Shown here: piece by piece, positions 12,712 to 25,167 of the stretch
Layout of the letters: each line of letters starts with the position of its first letter
How positions within the stretch are numbered: position 1 is the first letter of the stretch
Origin: Amoebidium appalachense
Taxonomy: Eukaryota > Ichthyosporea
DNA length: 64,000 bases
NCBI GenBank assembly: GCA_963693365.1
Contig: CAVNZM010000010.1
Span: 7,564,001 to 7,628,000, forward strand
Direction of reading: 5' to 3'
Program-made: the position numbers and the translations under genes
Notes under the pieces: model-generated
The model's input: only the letters and a program-made list of their open reading frames with translations
Database searches by the model: none
Told to the model about the DNA's origin: nothing

Positions 12712-12721
12712 AAAAAAAAAA

Positions 12722-12752
<31 letters not shown>

Positions 12753-13180
12753 TCTTGACGGCCCCTTTATGTTATTGAGGGTTCGAAACGTTCTCCGTTG
12801 ATTTTACGTCATCAGATTCCGTGTTTTGATCAATCTTGTGTACGTGGGGTGACTTCCTAGGAACCAAAGTGTTTCACATTATCCAATTGCTTGCCTCAGT
12901 GACTGCATCTAACTAAAATAGCTACAGTTGCAATCGTTGTCTGTGTGGGATGAACCCCCTTGGAGGAGGGTGGGCCGGCGGCGACGGCGGCGGTGGGGGG
13001 CGGGGGGGGGGGGGGGGGGGGGGGGGGGATACTCCGTGGCCGAAGTAGAAGACAACGCGGCACGGTGCCCTGGCATTGGAGGAAAGAGGGACCAGACGGG
13101 CAGGGGATGAGGGGTTATCCGGGCATGGAATAACATGACTGTGCAGGATACAAAGGGCTTTTTTTTTTTTTTTTTTTTGT

Positions 13181-13214
<34 letters not shown>

Positions 13215-13742
13215 AAGGACCAGTGGTCCAGTCATCGTTTCGAGCCCCAACCCCCTCTTTTGTGTAGAATGTGAAGACAGTCATTTAACAAGGCAGGATA
13301 CGGATATCACGTGCATAGTATATCTTTTAATACTTTTCGACTTTGAGCCTTTGGGAAAACACCAGTCCCTCTCGTGACACAGTCACGGTGGCTACAGAAG
13401 TTAGAAATACATTTGTTGTGCCATTTACCCCTAAAAAACAATGTGTTTTTGTTTGAAATAGCTTCAAATCCGATTTTCTATTACACTAGCTCAAAACCTC
13501 CATTGTAAAACAGCGCTTTGCATCAAAATGCAGTTCCGATATTCTTATACTCCCACACAACACACGGGGCCCTGTCATATATCAGTGCATTCCTGTCTTT
13601 TACGTGCATATGTATGTTGAATACGGGGATGAGTGGAAAAGAAAATAGACAGCAAACATGTGGAAGCACAGATGTTTTTCATGTCTTGCACAACATCATA
13701 ATTAACAAAGTCCACCACTGGCACAAACACACCACAAATCCT
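10238..13742. other. Gene-free interval dominated by G-runs
   Basis: Between two secreted-protein genes. The interval holds poly-G blocks at 10487-10505, 11120-11152, 11268-11294, 11968-11996 and 12278-12304, a CT/T-rich patch at 12125-12235, a C30-A24-G25 junction at 12672-12752, and T20 followed by G33 at 13159-13213. Unique stretches at 10506-11090, 12430-12660, 12755-12990 and 13215-13740 contain no frame I can support. Confidence 0.65.
12672..12752. repeat. Junction of three homopolymers: poly-C, poly-A, poly-G
   Basis: Thirty C, then 24 A, then G-A, then 25 G with no intervening unique sequence. It belongs to a recurrent class in this window in which a T-run abuts a G-run, or in reverse a C-run abuts an A-run. 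Confidence 0.95.
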
Positions 13743-14384
13743 TTACCGACGGCGGTCAACATCAGCATCATAGGTGATTTTGTGCCCATGCTCACTGTCA
13801 GGGAACCTGTTTTTCTTCTCCAGCTCTGCATAGTTCGCATACATGATGGGGTCGACAACTTCCTGCCGGCGCTTGCGGCCAACAGAACCCGTTACGGTGC
13901 CCGTGTTATCTTCATGCTTGGGGTGGGGGAGAATCTCAAAGCTGTGTGCGCCGACAAACTGGTCTTTGGTGTGTGCATCATTCACCTTCTGCACCGAGTT
14001 ACTCTTGCCCTTCTTGGCCAGACTGCGCCCCTTTGCTGGACTGTATTCGGTTGTGGAGGGGTTGAGAATCTCGGTGGGGAAGGCAGGCCCGGTCACCCGC
14101 AGGTTCTCATCCGTGTCTGTGGGCATGCCCCCCAGGACAGCAGTGGGTGTGGCGGGTTCCGTAGCACAGGCAGGGGTAGTCTCTGCCTGAACAGTGGCTG
14201 CATCTGCCGTGGTTGCATCTGCCTCCGTGGTGGCGTGGTGCACCTGTTTGCCTGGAGCATGCGTGTGTATGGGTGTGGAGGCGGCATTGTGTGTTGTTAT
14301 GTCGTCGTCTGAGGCAGCTGGGAAAGCTGAAACGAGCGCGCCCCCTGCAAAGAGAATGGCTATGGTGGTAGAGAAGAGCTTCAT
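13743..14384 (-). CDS. Secreted Thr/Ala-rich protein with multibasic cleavage motif
   Basis: An intronless gene of 213 codons, ATG at 14384 in the context CACAAAATG. The signal peptide is residues 1-20 (hydrophobic, ending GALVSA before FPAAS). Residues 24-80 are rich in Thr, Ala and His and likely O-glycosylated. A multibasic site GRKRRQ lies at 169-174, and the protein ends DVDRRR. The GRKRRQEVV segment resembles GRRRRDEAAV in the other intronless secreted gene at 18518-19468, whose signal peptide also ends ALVSA. A furin/kexin-type protease could release a C-terminal peptide of about 40 residues. No domain family is recognised. The open frame, signal peptide and codon use support a real gene; its role is unknown. 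Confidence 0.75.
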   Translation of the reverse strand: MKLFSTTIAILFAGGALVSAFPAASDDDITTHNAASTPIHTHAPGKQVHHATTEADATTADAATVQAETTPACATEPATPTAVLGGMPTDTDENLRVTGPAFPTEILNPSTTEYSPAKGRSLAKKGKSNSVQKVNDAHTKDQFVGAHSFEILPHPKHEDNTGTVTGSVGRKRRQEVVDPIMYANYAELEKKNRFPDSEHGHKITYDADVDRRR

Positions 14385-14523
14385 TTTGTGTTGTAAAGAT
14401 ACACTCTGTAGGGCTGTGTGGATGGAAGGAAGTGGTGTGGGTGTGGTGTGTGCAGAAGTGACCGGCGCATGTCGCTTTTACCTCGTTTGTACGGTTGCCC
14501 GGGGCAGCCCGGGGCCCTGGTAG

Positions 14524-14545
14524 CCAATTTGGCACGAGTGAGTCA
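14524..14545 (-). promoter_or_regulatory. Possible upstream elements of the 213-residue secreted protein gene
   Basis: A CCAAT pentamer (14524-14528) and an AP-1/Gcn4-type TGAGTCA (14539-14545) lie 140-160 bases upstream of the minus-strand ATG. No TATA box is obvious. Position is the only support. Confidence 0.25.
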
Positions 14546-15273
14546 GTGATGACTGTAGGTTGTTGCGGTCATTTGTATGCATGATTTTTATTCACTCTTG
14601 TCATGCATATGTTGTGTGGCCCATAATTACATGTTGTCATTCTTGTGGCACAGCGCCGGTGATGTTGAAAGCAATGCTCAGGACAATAATATCTGCAAGT
14701 ATCTCAAATGAGTGAAAGCTCCCTCGTGGATTACAACATATGTCTATTATTTTCCCCAAGTTCAATAGAATGCAGAATAGAATGCACGCATATACTAGCA
14801 CCGGCGTTCGCCAACTGAGAGCTAATAATATTAACCAATCATTTGCAGCTCAAGAACGAGAGCTTTTGGCTACATCTGATTGAATATGATCTCACCTAAA
14901 CCCAAATATGGGCAACACTATATTTTCCACCAATCATCGACCTGTCCTGTAACGACTCCTGTTACTGCTATAGCATTTTTGGTCTGCGCTGCCGCAACTC
15001 GTGAGTCGTGGTCGATAGCACTGTGCACACAAGTGTACGGGTCGGACGGCCTTGTGTGGCAAGGTGCGTTCATTTGCGCGCCAATAGAACTACGATAACG
15101 GCAGCCGTCGGGGTTCCCGTCTGCGAAACAGGGGCGGAAGCCATGCGGCCCATGCCGCTCCTTCATGTGGCCTAGTCAAATCACAGTGTACCAATGACAA
15201 CAAACAACGGCAACACGAGCAAGGTAGTGTCAACCTGGCCTTCTGTGCCAAGCTGTGGAAGACTGTGCGCGCG

Positions 15274-15312
<39 letters not shown>

Positions 15313-15327
15313 GGGGGGAGGAGGGAT

Positions 15328-15330
<3 letters not shown>

Positions 15331-15419
<89 letters not shown>
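15331..15419. repeat. (GA)n microsatellite between two poly-G tracts
   Basis: About 89 bases of GA with one AA interruption, flanked at 15277-15312 and 15460-15506 by G-rich tracts. The strand is pure purine over roughly 145 bases. Confidence 0.95.
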
Positions 15420-15421
<2 letters not shown>

Positions 15422-15463
15422 GAGCGTGTGTGTGCGTGCGGGTGTTTGTGTGTGTGGGGGGGG

Positions 15464-15507
<44 letters not shown>

Positions 15508-16670
15508 AGGGAGGCTGTGCTTTACTAGGTTACTTATATGGTACGTATAATCACTCACTCACTCACACGCATCTAGCACTGATGTGCACTCTCGACTTTC
15601 GGCCGTGCAGCCCGGAAGGATGAAGGCTTGTTGTGTTTGTGAATGTGTGGGTGTGGTTGTTTACGATCATAGTGTGTGCGTGTAATTGGAGAAGACATTT
15701 CGAACGACCGTACGGTTGCCTCACTTGCCCCACCTCCCACCTCCCCCTCCCCTTCGCTATACCAGGGGTCCCCTACCCTCGTAGCCCTCCCCGGAAAGGA
15801 GTACTTCATTCTTCCCTCGACTCTCCTTTGCCTTTTTATATGATACTGCCAGACCAACTTGAATCATTAATGGGCCCCAGCTTACTACTCATGGCCAGAT
15901 TCTGAATCAGCTACGTATTCAATGATGCCTTTGTTTGCCAACGGAAAGCTACGGAAAATCTGGGAAATTCCAACTTCCTCAAGCAATATGCAACACAGGC
16001 CCGGGACGCTATGTGCTAATCATTGAATTGTTTTCGTGTTTTTGGGTGCACCGTGCATTTGAAAGTAGTTGGTTGCGGGCGTCACACATGACCACAAGAT
16101 GTTGACAAACCCAAGTTACAGCCCATTCTGTACAAGTCCATCCACGGCTGCGGTTGGTTCGTTACAGCCTCATGCGGACGGAGACAGCAAGGAGGGTGGG
16201 TGGGGGGAGGGGGGGGATTCACCCATATTTCAGAAAAGGACAAGAAGCTATCTTTCGTGGAATATTTAAATCGTGAGGGACGGCCGCAGCAGGGGAGGGG
16301 TGGGGGGTGTGGGGGGGAGGCCAGTGGCTATACCAAATTGCCTCAGTCCCTTTCTTCCCCTCCAGCGGGGTCCTGGTGGTCTGCCCCCTTCCCCAGCTAA
16401 CCCTATGCTGGGTCATCCTTCTGACAACCCCCCTCCCCCTCCCTCCCGGATCCCCCCCCCCCTCCCCCCCCCCCCCCCCCCCCAAACACACACACACACA
16501 CAAACACACACACACCCTCCTCCCACAGCTCCCTCCAACACACCTCCCCCATTCTTCCCCACAATGGCGCCAATTCAGTTTCGTTCCGATCACCGCTTAA
16601 AAACTCAGATGGGAGCAAAGTGTCATGATCCTCACTGGCGCGCGCGCGTGCGCGTGTGTGTGTGTATATG

Positions 16671-16715
<45 letters not shown>

Positions 16716-16991
16716 TGCTCGTGTGTTGTGTATCCTTGAGTGTTCAAGGCTTAGATGTGTGTGTGTGTGTGTCGGTTTGTGTGTATGTTTGTGGGTGTGT
16801 GTGGACGTGTATGTTACTGTAAGTGTCTGCCTGTCTGTTGCTGACATCCTCACATACGTGTGTGTGATGCTGTTGCATGTGTGTGTTTGGTGTATGTGTC
16901 TGTGTGTATGTGTTTGTGTGTGGGGGGGGGAGGGGGGAAGGGGGGGGGGGGAGGGGAGGGAAGGGGGGAGGGGCTTTTTTTTTTTTTTTTT

Positions 16992-17023
<32 letters not shown>

Positions 17024-17316
17024 GGCTACGTAGAGGAGGAGGCCATGTTGGTGATGGTTGCATGCCCGCGCGTGCGCCAGAGAGAAAGGGAGAGTGAGGG
17101 GTGGGGGAGGAATATGAAAAGGAGCATCGTGGGTACAAAGGTAATCGAGAGACAGAGACGGAGAAAGGAAGACTTATCACACAGCAAACACATGTATGTG
17201 TGCACACACGTGTGCGCGGCTTGAACTTACATTCAGTGAGCAAGCTCACAGAGTACGTGCTCCATTGCTAGAGACCCAGGGTACAAGAGTAAGGGGGGAA
17301 AGGTGTGGGTGTATGT

Positions 17317-17362
<46 letters not shown>

Positions 17363-17545
17363 GGGGTTGTGGGTCCTGCCTCGTAGTGTCGGTGTCGGCA
17401 CCGAACTCCAGGACAAAGTGTCTTGTGTGGACCAGGTGGCGTGTGCGCCACGTTGGATATTATGTATGGTAGTAGTGGATGCTTTATCATAATCTTTGCC
17501 AAGTTTTACTATTGGCGCGGTGTGCATGACCTATCTATCTGTATC

Positions 17546-17770
<225 letters not shown>

Positions 17771-18087
17771 CTGTGTGGGAACAAAGCGTGAGAGTCTATC
17801 ATGCAGAAACCGTTTTGCGCCAGCGCGATGTGTGTGTAGAATACAATGTGCGCTGTGGCGTGCACATAGCCGCTGTGTGTATATGAGAGGTATGAGTGTA
17901 TCGGTGCACTTACCTTCCACTGTGATACTATTATGATGTCCTTTGCCTTGAACCTCCTTGTGTTCCCCTCTTTTGCTCTTACCTCACCAAGTAACATCTC
18001 TTGAGCTCATGTCCTTACCGATAATTCCTAACCACCACTCATTTAACTCAAAAACTTTGCTTCATTTTGTCTCGATGGCTGCATGCA

Positions 18088-18090
18088 TTT

Positions 18091-18168
<78 letters not shown>
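18088..18168. repeat. T13 directly followed by G68
   Basis: The longest homopolymer in the window: 68 uninterrupted G (18101-18168) abutting 13 T. Strong G-quadruplex potential. The length is liable to assembly error. Confidence 0.95.
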
Positions 18169-18169
<1 letters not shown>

Positions 18170-18245
18170 TAATTACGTGCGGCCTTCTAAACATAGTACA
18201 TTTGCGCCATGTGACTGCAAACACACCTTTTCGAGTTCAAGATGG

Positions 18246-18251
18246 TTTATT
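18246..18251 (-). terminator. Candidate poly(A) signal of the 316-residue secreted protein gene
   Basis: TTTATT on the plus strand reads AATAAA on the minus strand, about 270 bases after the stop codon at 18518. Confidence 0.4.
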
Positions 18252-18517
18252 TAGTTTTGAATACAGCTCTCAGAAGCACGGGGCCAACGTACAACATCAG
18301 CAGGCTCTGGATGACTGTACATGTCATGATTTGCAACAGTAAAAATACCAATTACTTTGAAAACTTACATTTTCTCTAAAACACAACAAAACGTGGTCAA
18401 GGGCTTCAATAAATCGAGACATTCGAAAATTTGCTTACTCTGTACGAGCATACATACACAAAGGTTTGTCATCCTAACAATTCACACATAAAAAACTGCC
18501 AGCCATGCTGTATAGAG

Positions 18518-19468
18518 TTAGGCACTGTCACTGGTTGTGGCCGTATCATCAGATGTAGCTGCCACAGCCTCATTCTCCTCCCCACTGGGCACATCCATCT
18601 CAGGGGCGGAATCCTCTGCCGGTGCCGTCTCAGCAGACATAGTTTCATCCACAGCTGAAGTGGTAGGAGTGGCAGGGGTGGTTGCAGCAGCAGTCCCTGC
18701 AACTGCTGGCTCCTCTGCCGCAGACTCCCCAGCTGCTGCCTCTGTCTCGGCTGCTGCAGCATCTGTGGCTGCGGGTGCACGTGTGTCCTGTGCCACCTCT
18801 GTGGCAGCAACCGGTGTGGGCTCGTCGACTGTGTCATCAGTAGGGGTAGACTCAGCGGGCTCAGAGACCTCCGAGTCCTCGCTGGTGGGCGCATCCTCCC
18901 CTGCAGGTGTTGCCTCGGCAGTGTCCACTGCAGCCTCATCACGGCGACGGCGGCCAGAATCCGCTTTGGTTGCGGCCTCGGTGCCGGTGGTTGTTGCCTC
19001 AGGGTCAGCGGCCGCGGTGGTGGCTGCGACGGCAGGCTCGGTGGCTGCGGTGGTGGCAGCTGCTGGCTCGGTGCTTGCGGCAGTAGCAGTGGGTGTGGCC
19101 GTCACGGTGACCGTCACAGTCTCGGTGCAGCCGCATGTGGTGGCCTCCGTGGCAGTGGCTGCTGGGTCAGAGGTGGTGGGTTCGGCAGCTGCAGCTGTGC
19201 TGGTCTCCGTTGCCTCCGTGGCGCTGGCGGTCTCGACTACAGAACCGGTAGCAATGTCTGCAGCACTGCCGGCGATAGACGAGCACTCGTTCTCTTGGTC
19301 GGCCTCGCAGGCAGTGGGCACTGCAGCAATGGTGGTGGCTGCCTCCACGCTGGTCACGGTGTCGACGGCAGAAGAAACCTCGGGGGCACGGCGCATCATC
19401 GGCGCAGCTGACACCAGAGCAGCGCAGGCACACAGGACAGCAGCTGCGAGGTTCATGTTCAGACGCAT
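18518..19468 (-). CDS. Secreted mucin-like Ala/Thr/Glu-rich protein with tetrabasic cleavage motif
   Basis: An intronless gene of 316 codons, ATG at 19468. The signal peptide is residues 1-21 (hydrophobic AAAVLCACAALVSA). The mature protein is almost entirely Ala, Thr, Glu, Ser, Pro and Val, of the composition expected for dense O-glycosylation, with only four cysteines after the signal (near 54, 62, 112 and 114; the last two form CGC). The region around 115-125 is TETVTVTVTAT. A tetrabasic site (SGRRRRD, 171-177) divides it into a neutral Thr/Ala half and an acidic half, so a kexin/furin-type protease may process it. Promoter elements are visible upstream. The 323-codon frame on the opposite strand is a shadow of the GC-rich Ala/Thr codons. 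A structural cell-surface or wall protein is inferred; no family is recognised. Confidence 0.78.
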   Translation of the reverse strand: MRLNMNLAAAVLCACAALVSAAPMMRRAPEVSSAVDTVTSVEAATTIAAVPTACEADQENECSSIAGSAADIATGSVVETASATEATETSTAAAAEPTTSDPAATATEATTCGCTETVTVTVTATPTATAASTEPAAATTAATEPAVAATTAAADPEATTTGTEAATKADSGRRRRDEAAVDTAEATPAGEDAPTSEDSEVSEPAESTPTDDTVDEPTPVAATEVAQDTRAPAATDAAAAETEAAAGESAAEEPAVAGTAAATTPATPTTSAVDETMSAETAPAEDSAPEMDVPSGEENEAVAATSDDTATTSDSA

Positions 19469-19598
19469 TTTGATTATGAGGATTTGTAGTGCGGGTTGGT
19501 GTGTATAGGAGAGTAGGTAATGTTGCAGATGGTGGCTATCACAGTGGCCGTAGCTAGATTGGAGCAGTGGAGTGATTCCAAAGAAGGCCTGCCGATCA

Positions 19599-19641
19599 TT
19601 TTATAACCTCGTGGTGAATCGTTCAAGCCGCATCTGATTGG
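19599..19641 (-). promoter_or_regulatory. CCAAT and TATA boxes of the 316-residue secreted protein gene
   Basis: On the minus strand CGCCAATCAG (CCAAT at 19641-19637) is followed 31 bases later by TATAAAA (19605-19599). The expected start site lies about 30 bases further on, leaving a leader of roughly 100 nt before the ATG at 19468. This is the clearest core promoter in the window. Confidence 0.6.
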
Positions 19642-20269
19642 CGCAATAGTGATCAATACGAAGGCGACTAGAGTGTATCATGATTGTAATCGAATCAAAA
19701 ATGACAGAGCCAGTGGTCTAAGGCTTCCAAGCATCACTGATCACCATCGGATGCACGACGGCACGAACCTGCAGACGCTAGAGAACTCACCTACAGTATC
19801 TTACATTTTTTTTTACGGAGACAAAGCTTAACACTCTGTACAAATAAGGATTGGGATAAGAAGAGCTGGTGAAAAGGTTACAACAGAAATAAAACAGTAC
19901 TATGCTCCACAACTGTCCACTCGATCTATAGCCAATCACAAGCGATGGGTATTTCGGACATTCGCTGGTTTTTTGATTGGCTATCAATAAATACCTGACT
20001 CTTCTCAAGATGAAAAAGGAATGTGTCCACCTTTGTCACAGATGACCCAAGCATCGAGGAACGAGGTTACCCTCAGACCATCAATTTTTTGTGATACTTC
20101 AAGTACTGTAGTTTATAAGACATAAAAACTTAAGTTTAAGCAAAAAAATAAATAAAATGATGGTCGTATATAGTGCATTATGCATTCGTGAACCGCAAAC
20201 AGGCAGACACTTCTGAACCACATTGCATTCATGAGGAATCCACATCATTCTTTTCATTCCTGGGCTCCA

Positions 20270-20380
20270 ATGGCATGTAAACAAACCCAGGGATCGAAAT
20301 TTCCAAAAGAGTTTGGGAACTTTCCAAACTTTTTTTCTGAATTCCCAAAGAACCTCCGGGGTTTGGTGGGGAGGGGGTGG

Positions 20381-20416
<36 letters not shown>

Positions 20417-20622
20417 GAGGGGGAGAAAGGGCCCCGGGGAAGGGAGGGAGGGAGGAGGAGGAGGGAGAAGGGAGGGGGGGATTAGGGGGGGAGAGGGGGG
20501 GGGGGGGGGATAGGGAGGAGGAGGTCTCATGTTTTGACTGTGGCTATGGGGGAATAGTGGTGCGGCCATGGCCCAGGCCCTCCAGGGCCGCTGGCTTGGG
20601 GCCCGGGCCGGATTGGGGGCCG

Positions 20623-20671
<49 letters not shown>

Positions 20672-20910
20672 AAACTGCGAGCCGTGAGTGGGTACAAATA
20701 TTACAGTGGGCCACTGGGCCTTGGGGGCGGGGAGAAGAGTCGTATCTGTATATGTTTTTGTGCACCACGCCCAGGATTTTCCCAAACACTTTTCCTTAAG
20801 TTATTTTGGAGAATCCCAAACAACTTGGACCCTACCCCAAAGTCTCAAAAACGGATTTCAAGCCCTGAGCAAACCCATTTACATTTACCATATATGGTTT
20901 GTATCCCTGG
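20270..20910. repeat. Diverged inverted repeat with poly-G core
   Basis: The left arm contains CCCAGGGATCGAAATTTCC and AAAAGAGTTTGGGAA. The reverse complement of the right arm contains CAGGGCTTGAAATCC and AAAAGTGTTTGGGAA, and the motif CAGGGAT next to AAACAAAC/ACAAACC recurs at the ends. The 290-base centre is almost pure purine with G47 at 20624-20670. It could be a foldback element or two opposed copies of a short interspersed repeat. Confidence 0.4.
20624..20670. repeat. Poly-G tract, 47 bases
   Basis: Uninterrupted G run in the centre of the inverted-repeat region. Confidence 0.95.
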
Positions 20911-21670
20911 GGTCTAAATCAGCTCAGCCAATCAGAGCCCGTTCAACTCAACATCATCTTTTGATGCCCACGTGGTTGTGAGTGTGAACATGGGTGTCAC
21001 GTGCGGCTGACATGTGTTGAGGCCGAGGGGCTCTCAGAGCTCGAGGCGCTGCCACTCATTCATGACAGAAGAAATGCATTTATTTTTAACGGAAAACGGT
21101 GCATCATGTGACAGCCTGAGCCTGATGTGACCGCGGGCCTGGGCTGGGGGTACGTGCGTTTTGACATGCACACACGTACGCGTCAACGTAGTACTGATCG
21201 ATGACGGTGTGTGTGTGTGTGTCGTGTATGTGAGTGTGTGCTTGCATGCCGTGTGTGTACACGTGTGTGTATGGGTGTATGTGTGCGTGCGTGCGTGTCT
21301 GTGTTTGAGTGTGTGCACGTGAAGTTCAACAGCGCAGGCCGTGACACGGAGTGTTCGCGTGTGTGTGCATGCATGGATTTGATCATGCAACATCAATATG
21401 GGAGCCTAGCATAGCCACATACATGGCCAACATGTGATATAAGCACCGTGCATGCATGTCCTCCACGCCCATGTGCTGTGGCAAGGTGCTTTATTTGTTG
21501 ATGTTCCTGTTAATATTGAGCCAAGCCTTTCATCACGGCAATTATTCTTCCTTCTGAATACATACAGCCTGAGGGCATGGCTGTACATAATAACTAGATC
21601 TTACATGGCCATGCAAATACGAAAAGTTGAACAACACATCCTTCATTTCATTATGTCACTGATGCCTAAT

Positions 21671-21676
21671 TTTATT
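21671..21676 (-). terminator. ZUP1: Candidate poly(A) signal of ZUP1
   Basis: AATAAA on the minus strand about 470 bases after the ZUP1 stop codon. Another copy lies at about 21490. Position is the only evidence. Confidence 0.3.
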
Positions 21677-22143
21677 TTCAAACACGTTTTGTTTTTCAGA
21701 TGTATATATTATTCGACCAGTCACCACCTTCACACTACAACCATTCACATAAAGAATTGCGCATTCACGAAAGTTCTGTTGAGCAGTTATACAAGATTTT
21801 ACAAAATTATACAAAAAATATGTACAAAAGGTGCAAACATAGTGATTCCCGTAAGTTTAGATGGGCCATGGGTGTGTGGTTGGCTGTGCATTGTGTACCA
21901 TAATGTGGATTGTAGGGTGAGTTTTGCTTCAGCAACTGTGTGTGATCGCGCTTGCTGGCATGTGACTTTGGCTTACACTGCCCAAGTGGGGGGAACCAGG
22001 CACGGGATGAAAAGCAGGTGATCGGGCGGGCAGGAGTGTGGAGGGCCGGTGTGGGTGATGTGTCCATGTGTGTCTGGGTGTGTGTGTGGTGTGTGTGTGT
22101 GTGTGTGTGTGTGTGCGTTTTGGGGGGGGGGGGGCTGGAACGG

Positions 22144-22364
22144 TCAAGGTATTCGCTTGCTGCTGAGCACCCTGCTGGCCTGTGTGAGGGTGTGGGGCAT
22201 GGTGAGAGATGAAGGCCGCACCCCTGGCCGGATAACAAACCATGCACGATGACCAGCTACAAACCTTTATTTACTGATGTATGTGATTTAAATTGACAAA
22301 CAGCCACAGACCAGTCCCACTTTTTAGTTACCATTTCTTGAGTGAAACACTTTTTTTTTTTTTT

Positions 22365-22395
<31 letters not shown>

Positions 22396-22501
22396 GGGGA
22401 AGGGGGGGGGGGGGGGAGGTGGATTGGAGGTGCACAATGACTGTTCGCTCAACCCCCCCCCCCCCCTCCCCCCCCCCCTTTCCTCCCCCCCCCTCCCCCC
22501 C

Positions 22502-22536
<35 letters not shown>

Positions 22537-22969
22537 ATAAACAAACATTCACTCAAATATGACAAATAAAACCCGGAACTTGTCCGTAGCTATTTGTTGG
22601 TACCCAAAAACCGCGGTGAAAAAAAAGGGGAAAAAACTAAAAAACAAAACAAAAAGGGACTGCGTTTTCTGTACAACACCCACTCTGAGTCAGATGTAGA
22701 ACCTGCGGACACATTTACCAGCAACACAAATAAAGAGAACTGAACTTGCAAGCAAAGAGCCAGGCAGCTGCCAAGGGCATTACAGCAGGCTACGAGTTTC
22801 CCCTCCCTTTCGTTTCGTTATGATGCCCCCGTGCACATGCACATGGCCAATACAACATGTGTGTGTGGGCTAAACGCATCACTAGGAATGCTGCCGTGGT
22901 CATACTAGGTGCGGGTGTGTGCGTGTGACTGGGTTTATGTGTGTTTGATATCATGTGTGCGCGTGCGCA

Positions 22970-23043
<74 letters not shown>

Positions 23044-23145
23044 CGCGCGCGTGCGCGTGTGTACAGGTGTGTGTGTGTGTGTGTTTGCATGCGTGTGTTT
23101 TTCAGTGGTCGGTGTGGTGGTTTGGGTGGGCCGGCAGGGAGAGAT

Positions 23146-23209
<64 letters not shown>

Positions 23210-23496
23210 GCTCACTTGGATTTCATCATCAGTCATAATGCCCTCCACCACCACCAACTGATATTGCTTGTTGCGGAGACGGTCTGTGTGTGTGCATGAG
23301 TGTGATGGTTAGCTTCTGTGTTTACGTGCAATGGTGTGGCTGTCCGTGCAGCTTTAGCGGCATGTGTGTTATTCCTTGCAATGACACGAGCACATCTCTG
23401 TGACAGCAGGAGTCCCGTAAGAAGAGAGTTTGGTGGTGATGATGATGGTGGGGGGCGTGGTACCGGTGGCGGGCAGGTTGGGGGGAGGGGGAGGGG

Positions 23497-23550
<54 letters not shown>

Positions 23551-23669
23551 GGGCATACGTCAAATACTATGAGAAAGCATTGATTAGTAAGTGCATAACC
23601 TGCAGATTGTGCTCCGGCCGAAACTGACAACACAGAAGAAAAAACAATGTGGTGAGTGCACTTTTTACC

Positions 23670-23701
<32 letters not shown>

Positions 23702-23733
23702 ACCAAATGCACACAGACACAGACCCCCCCCCC

Positions 23734-23764
<31 letters not shown>

Positions 23765-25120
23765 ACAAAGAATGATCGCACCTGCACCACCTGCAACACA
23801 TATACTTTGATTGAGACTGAGTTAGACGGGGAACCCAACCCAACCCCAGACACCACCATCAACACATCCATACCAGGTGTACGCCGCAGCATATCAAGGC
23901 GTTTCTGGGCCACGCAATCCCGCATCTTATTGGTGGGGCATCCAGGGTCAAGAATTAATAGGCGGCAGGGCCTATCCCCACTGGGTGTTGCCTCCTCTAT
24001 GCCGATGATCAGCCGGCTGTGCCCTGCATGTGGTGGCGAGTGTTTTTCTCTGAGCTCTATGGGGAGAGAATAGATTCCTTATGCGTGAAGACATAAAGAG
24101 TAACAGAATTTGGTGGGGCATTTGGGGGGTGCTGGGTTGTGTTTTTTTGGGGGGGATTTGGGGGAGGGGGGGAGGGGAGGGGGGGGGGGGAGAAGCCAGC
24201 AAAGCTGAGGTGATCCGTGCCTAGAGTAGCTATGTAGATTGGCAAGCTGTGTAGTAAGATACTGCAGCCCTCCCCCCCCTCCTCCCTTTCCCCACCACCA
24301 TCACCACACTCTCACCCAGAAAGGACAGGAAAGCACGAAAAAAGGCAAAATATGTGAAGCACCACCACCAATACGTGTGCACACATGGTTGTGGCCATAC
24401 CCATATGCTGCAGGTAGATGGGGGGCACTAGCCGGGCATTTGGGTTTGTACGTGCACGCTGGAACACGGTCGTGCCTGGGTTCCGGCATCTTTGCTGGTG
24501 TGGTCGGACTGTGAGTCTTCGATTTGTTCATGGTTGGTGGGTATGTATGAATAGAAAAGAAGGACAAAAGAAATGACGGGGGTTAAATGTACACGGCCAC
24601 CTTTCACACGTACGTGCAAAGCAGCAACCTGAAATTGTTTGGTGCAAACAAGAGGAGGGGGAAATGCTGACTCCTCAGGCACACAATGATATGGATTTGA
24701 TAATAGGAGACATGCAGGCACGTGTGTGCATAAGCCTTACACATACGTGGGTGAATCGGGCACATGCATGCTAGCGTGTCTGTACGTGTGGGTGAAGGGG
24801 AGGGCATGGGTAAATCAGTGTTACAGTGAGCGTGTGCATGCTCGTCAATGCCTTGAATTCTCATGTACAGCCCGCTAATTGTGCCCGTGTACGTGTGTGG
24901 TCGTATGTTTCCCAGTATGTGCCTCCAAGTACATAGTTGTCCGGTCTCAATACCTATTCCCTTCTCCCCTAGTCTCTCTCAAGCCCCTCCTCCCCCCTCA
25001 CCTCTCTCGCTCTCTCTCACCCTCCCTCCCACCCTCCCCCCCCCCCCCCCCCCCCCTCTCGCTGTGTGCGTGTGTGTGTTTACGTGCACAAATGCGGGAT
25101 TGTGTGTGTCCGTCCGTCCA

Positions 25121-25167
<47 letters not shown>

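Larger units (their letters stand above)
19642..22143. other. Intergenic DNA with a diverged inverted repeat
   Basis: No supportable gene. It contains unique AT-rich sequence, an imperfect inverted repeat around a G-rich core (20270-20910), a TG/GT-rich patch at 21208-21320, and likely 3' UTR of the ZUP1 gene to its right (TTTATT, AATAAA on the minus strand, at 21671-21676, about 470 bases after the stop). Confidence 0.5.

Noticed and set aside
14918-15166. 82-codon minus-strand frame with six cysteines
   Set aside because: No recognisable motif, no promoter and no support for a start; compatible with chance.
18537-19508. 323-codon Val/Ala/Ser frame on the plus strand
   Set aside because: Exact antisense of the 316-residue secreted protein, which has a signal peptide, a promoter and a poly(A) signal; the plus frame has none.
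24181-24245. Alternative ZUP1 exon reading LPIYIATLG before GHSR
   Set aside because: It needs a non-consensus GC donor and skips sequence. The exon at 24401-24494 (PPIYLQHMG) has a normal GT donor, fitting phases and better similarity.
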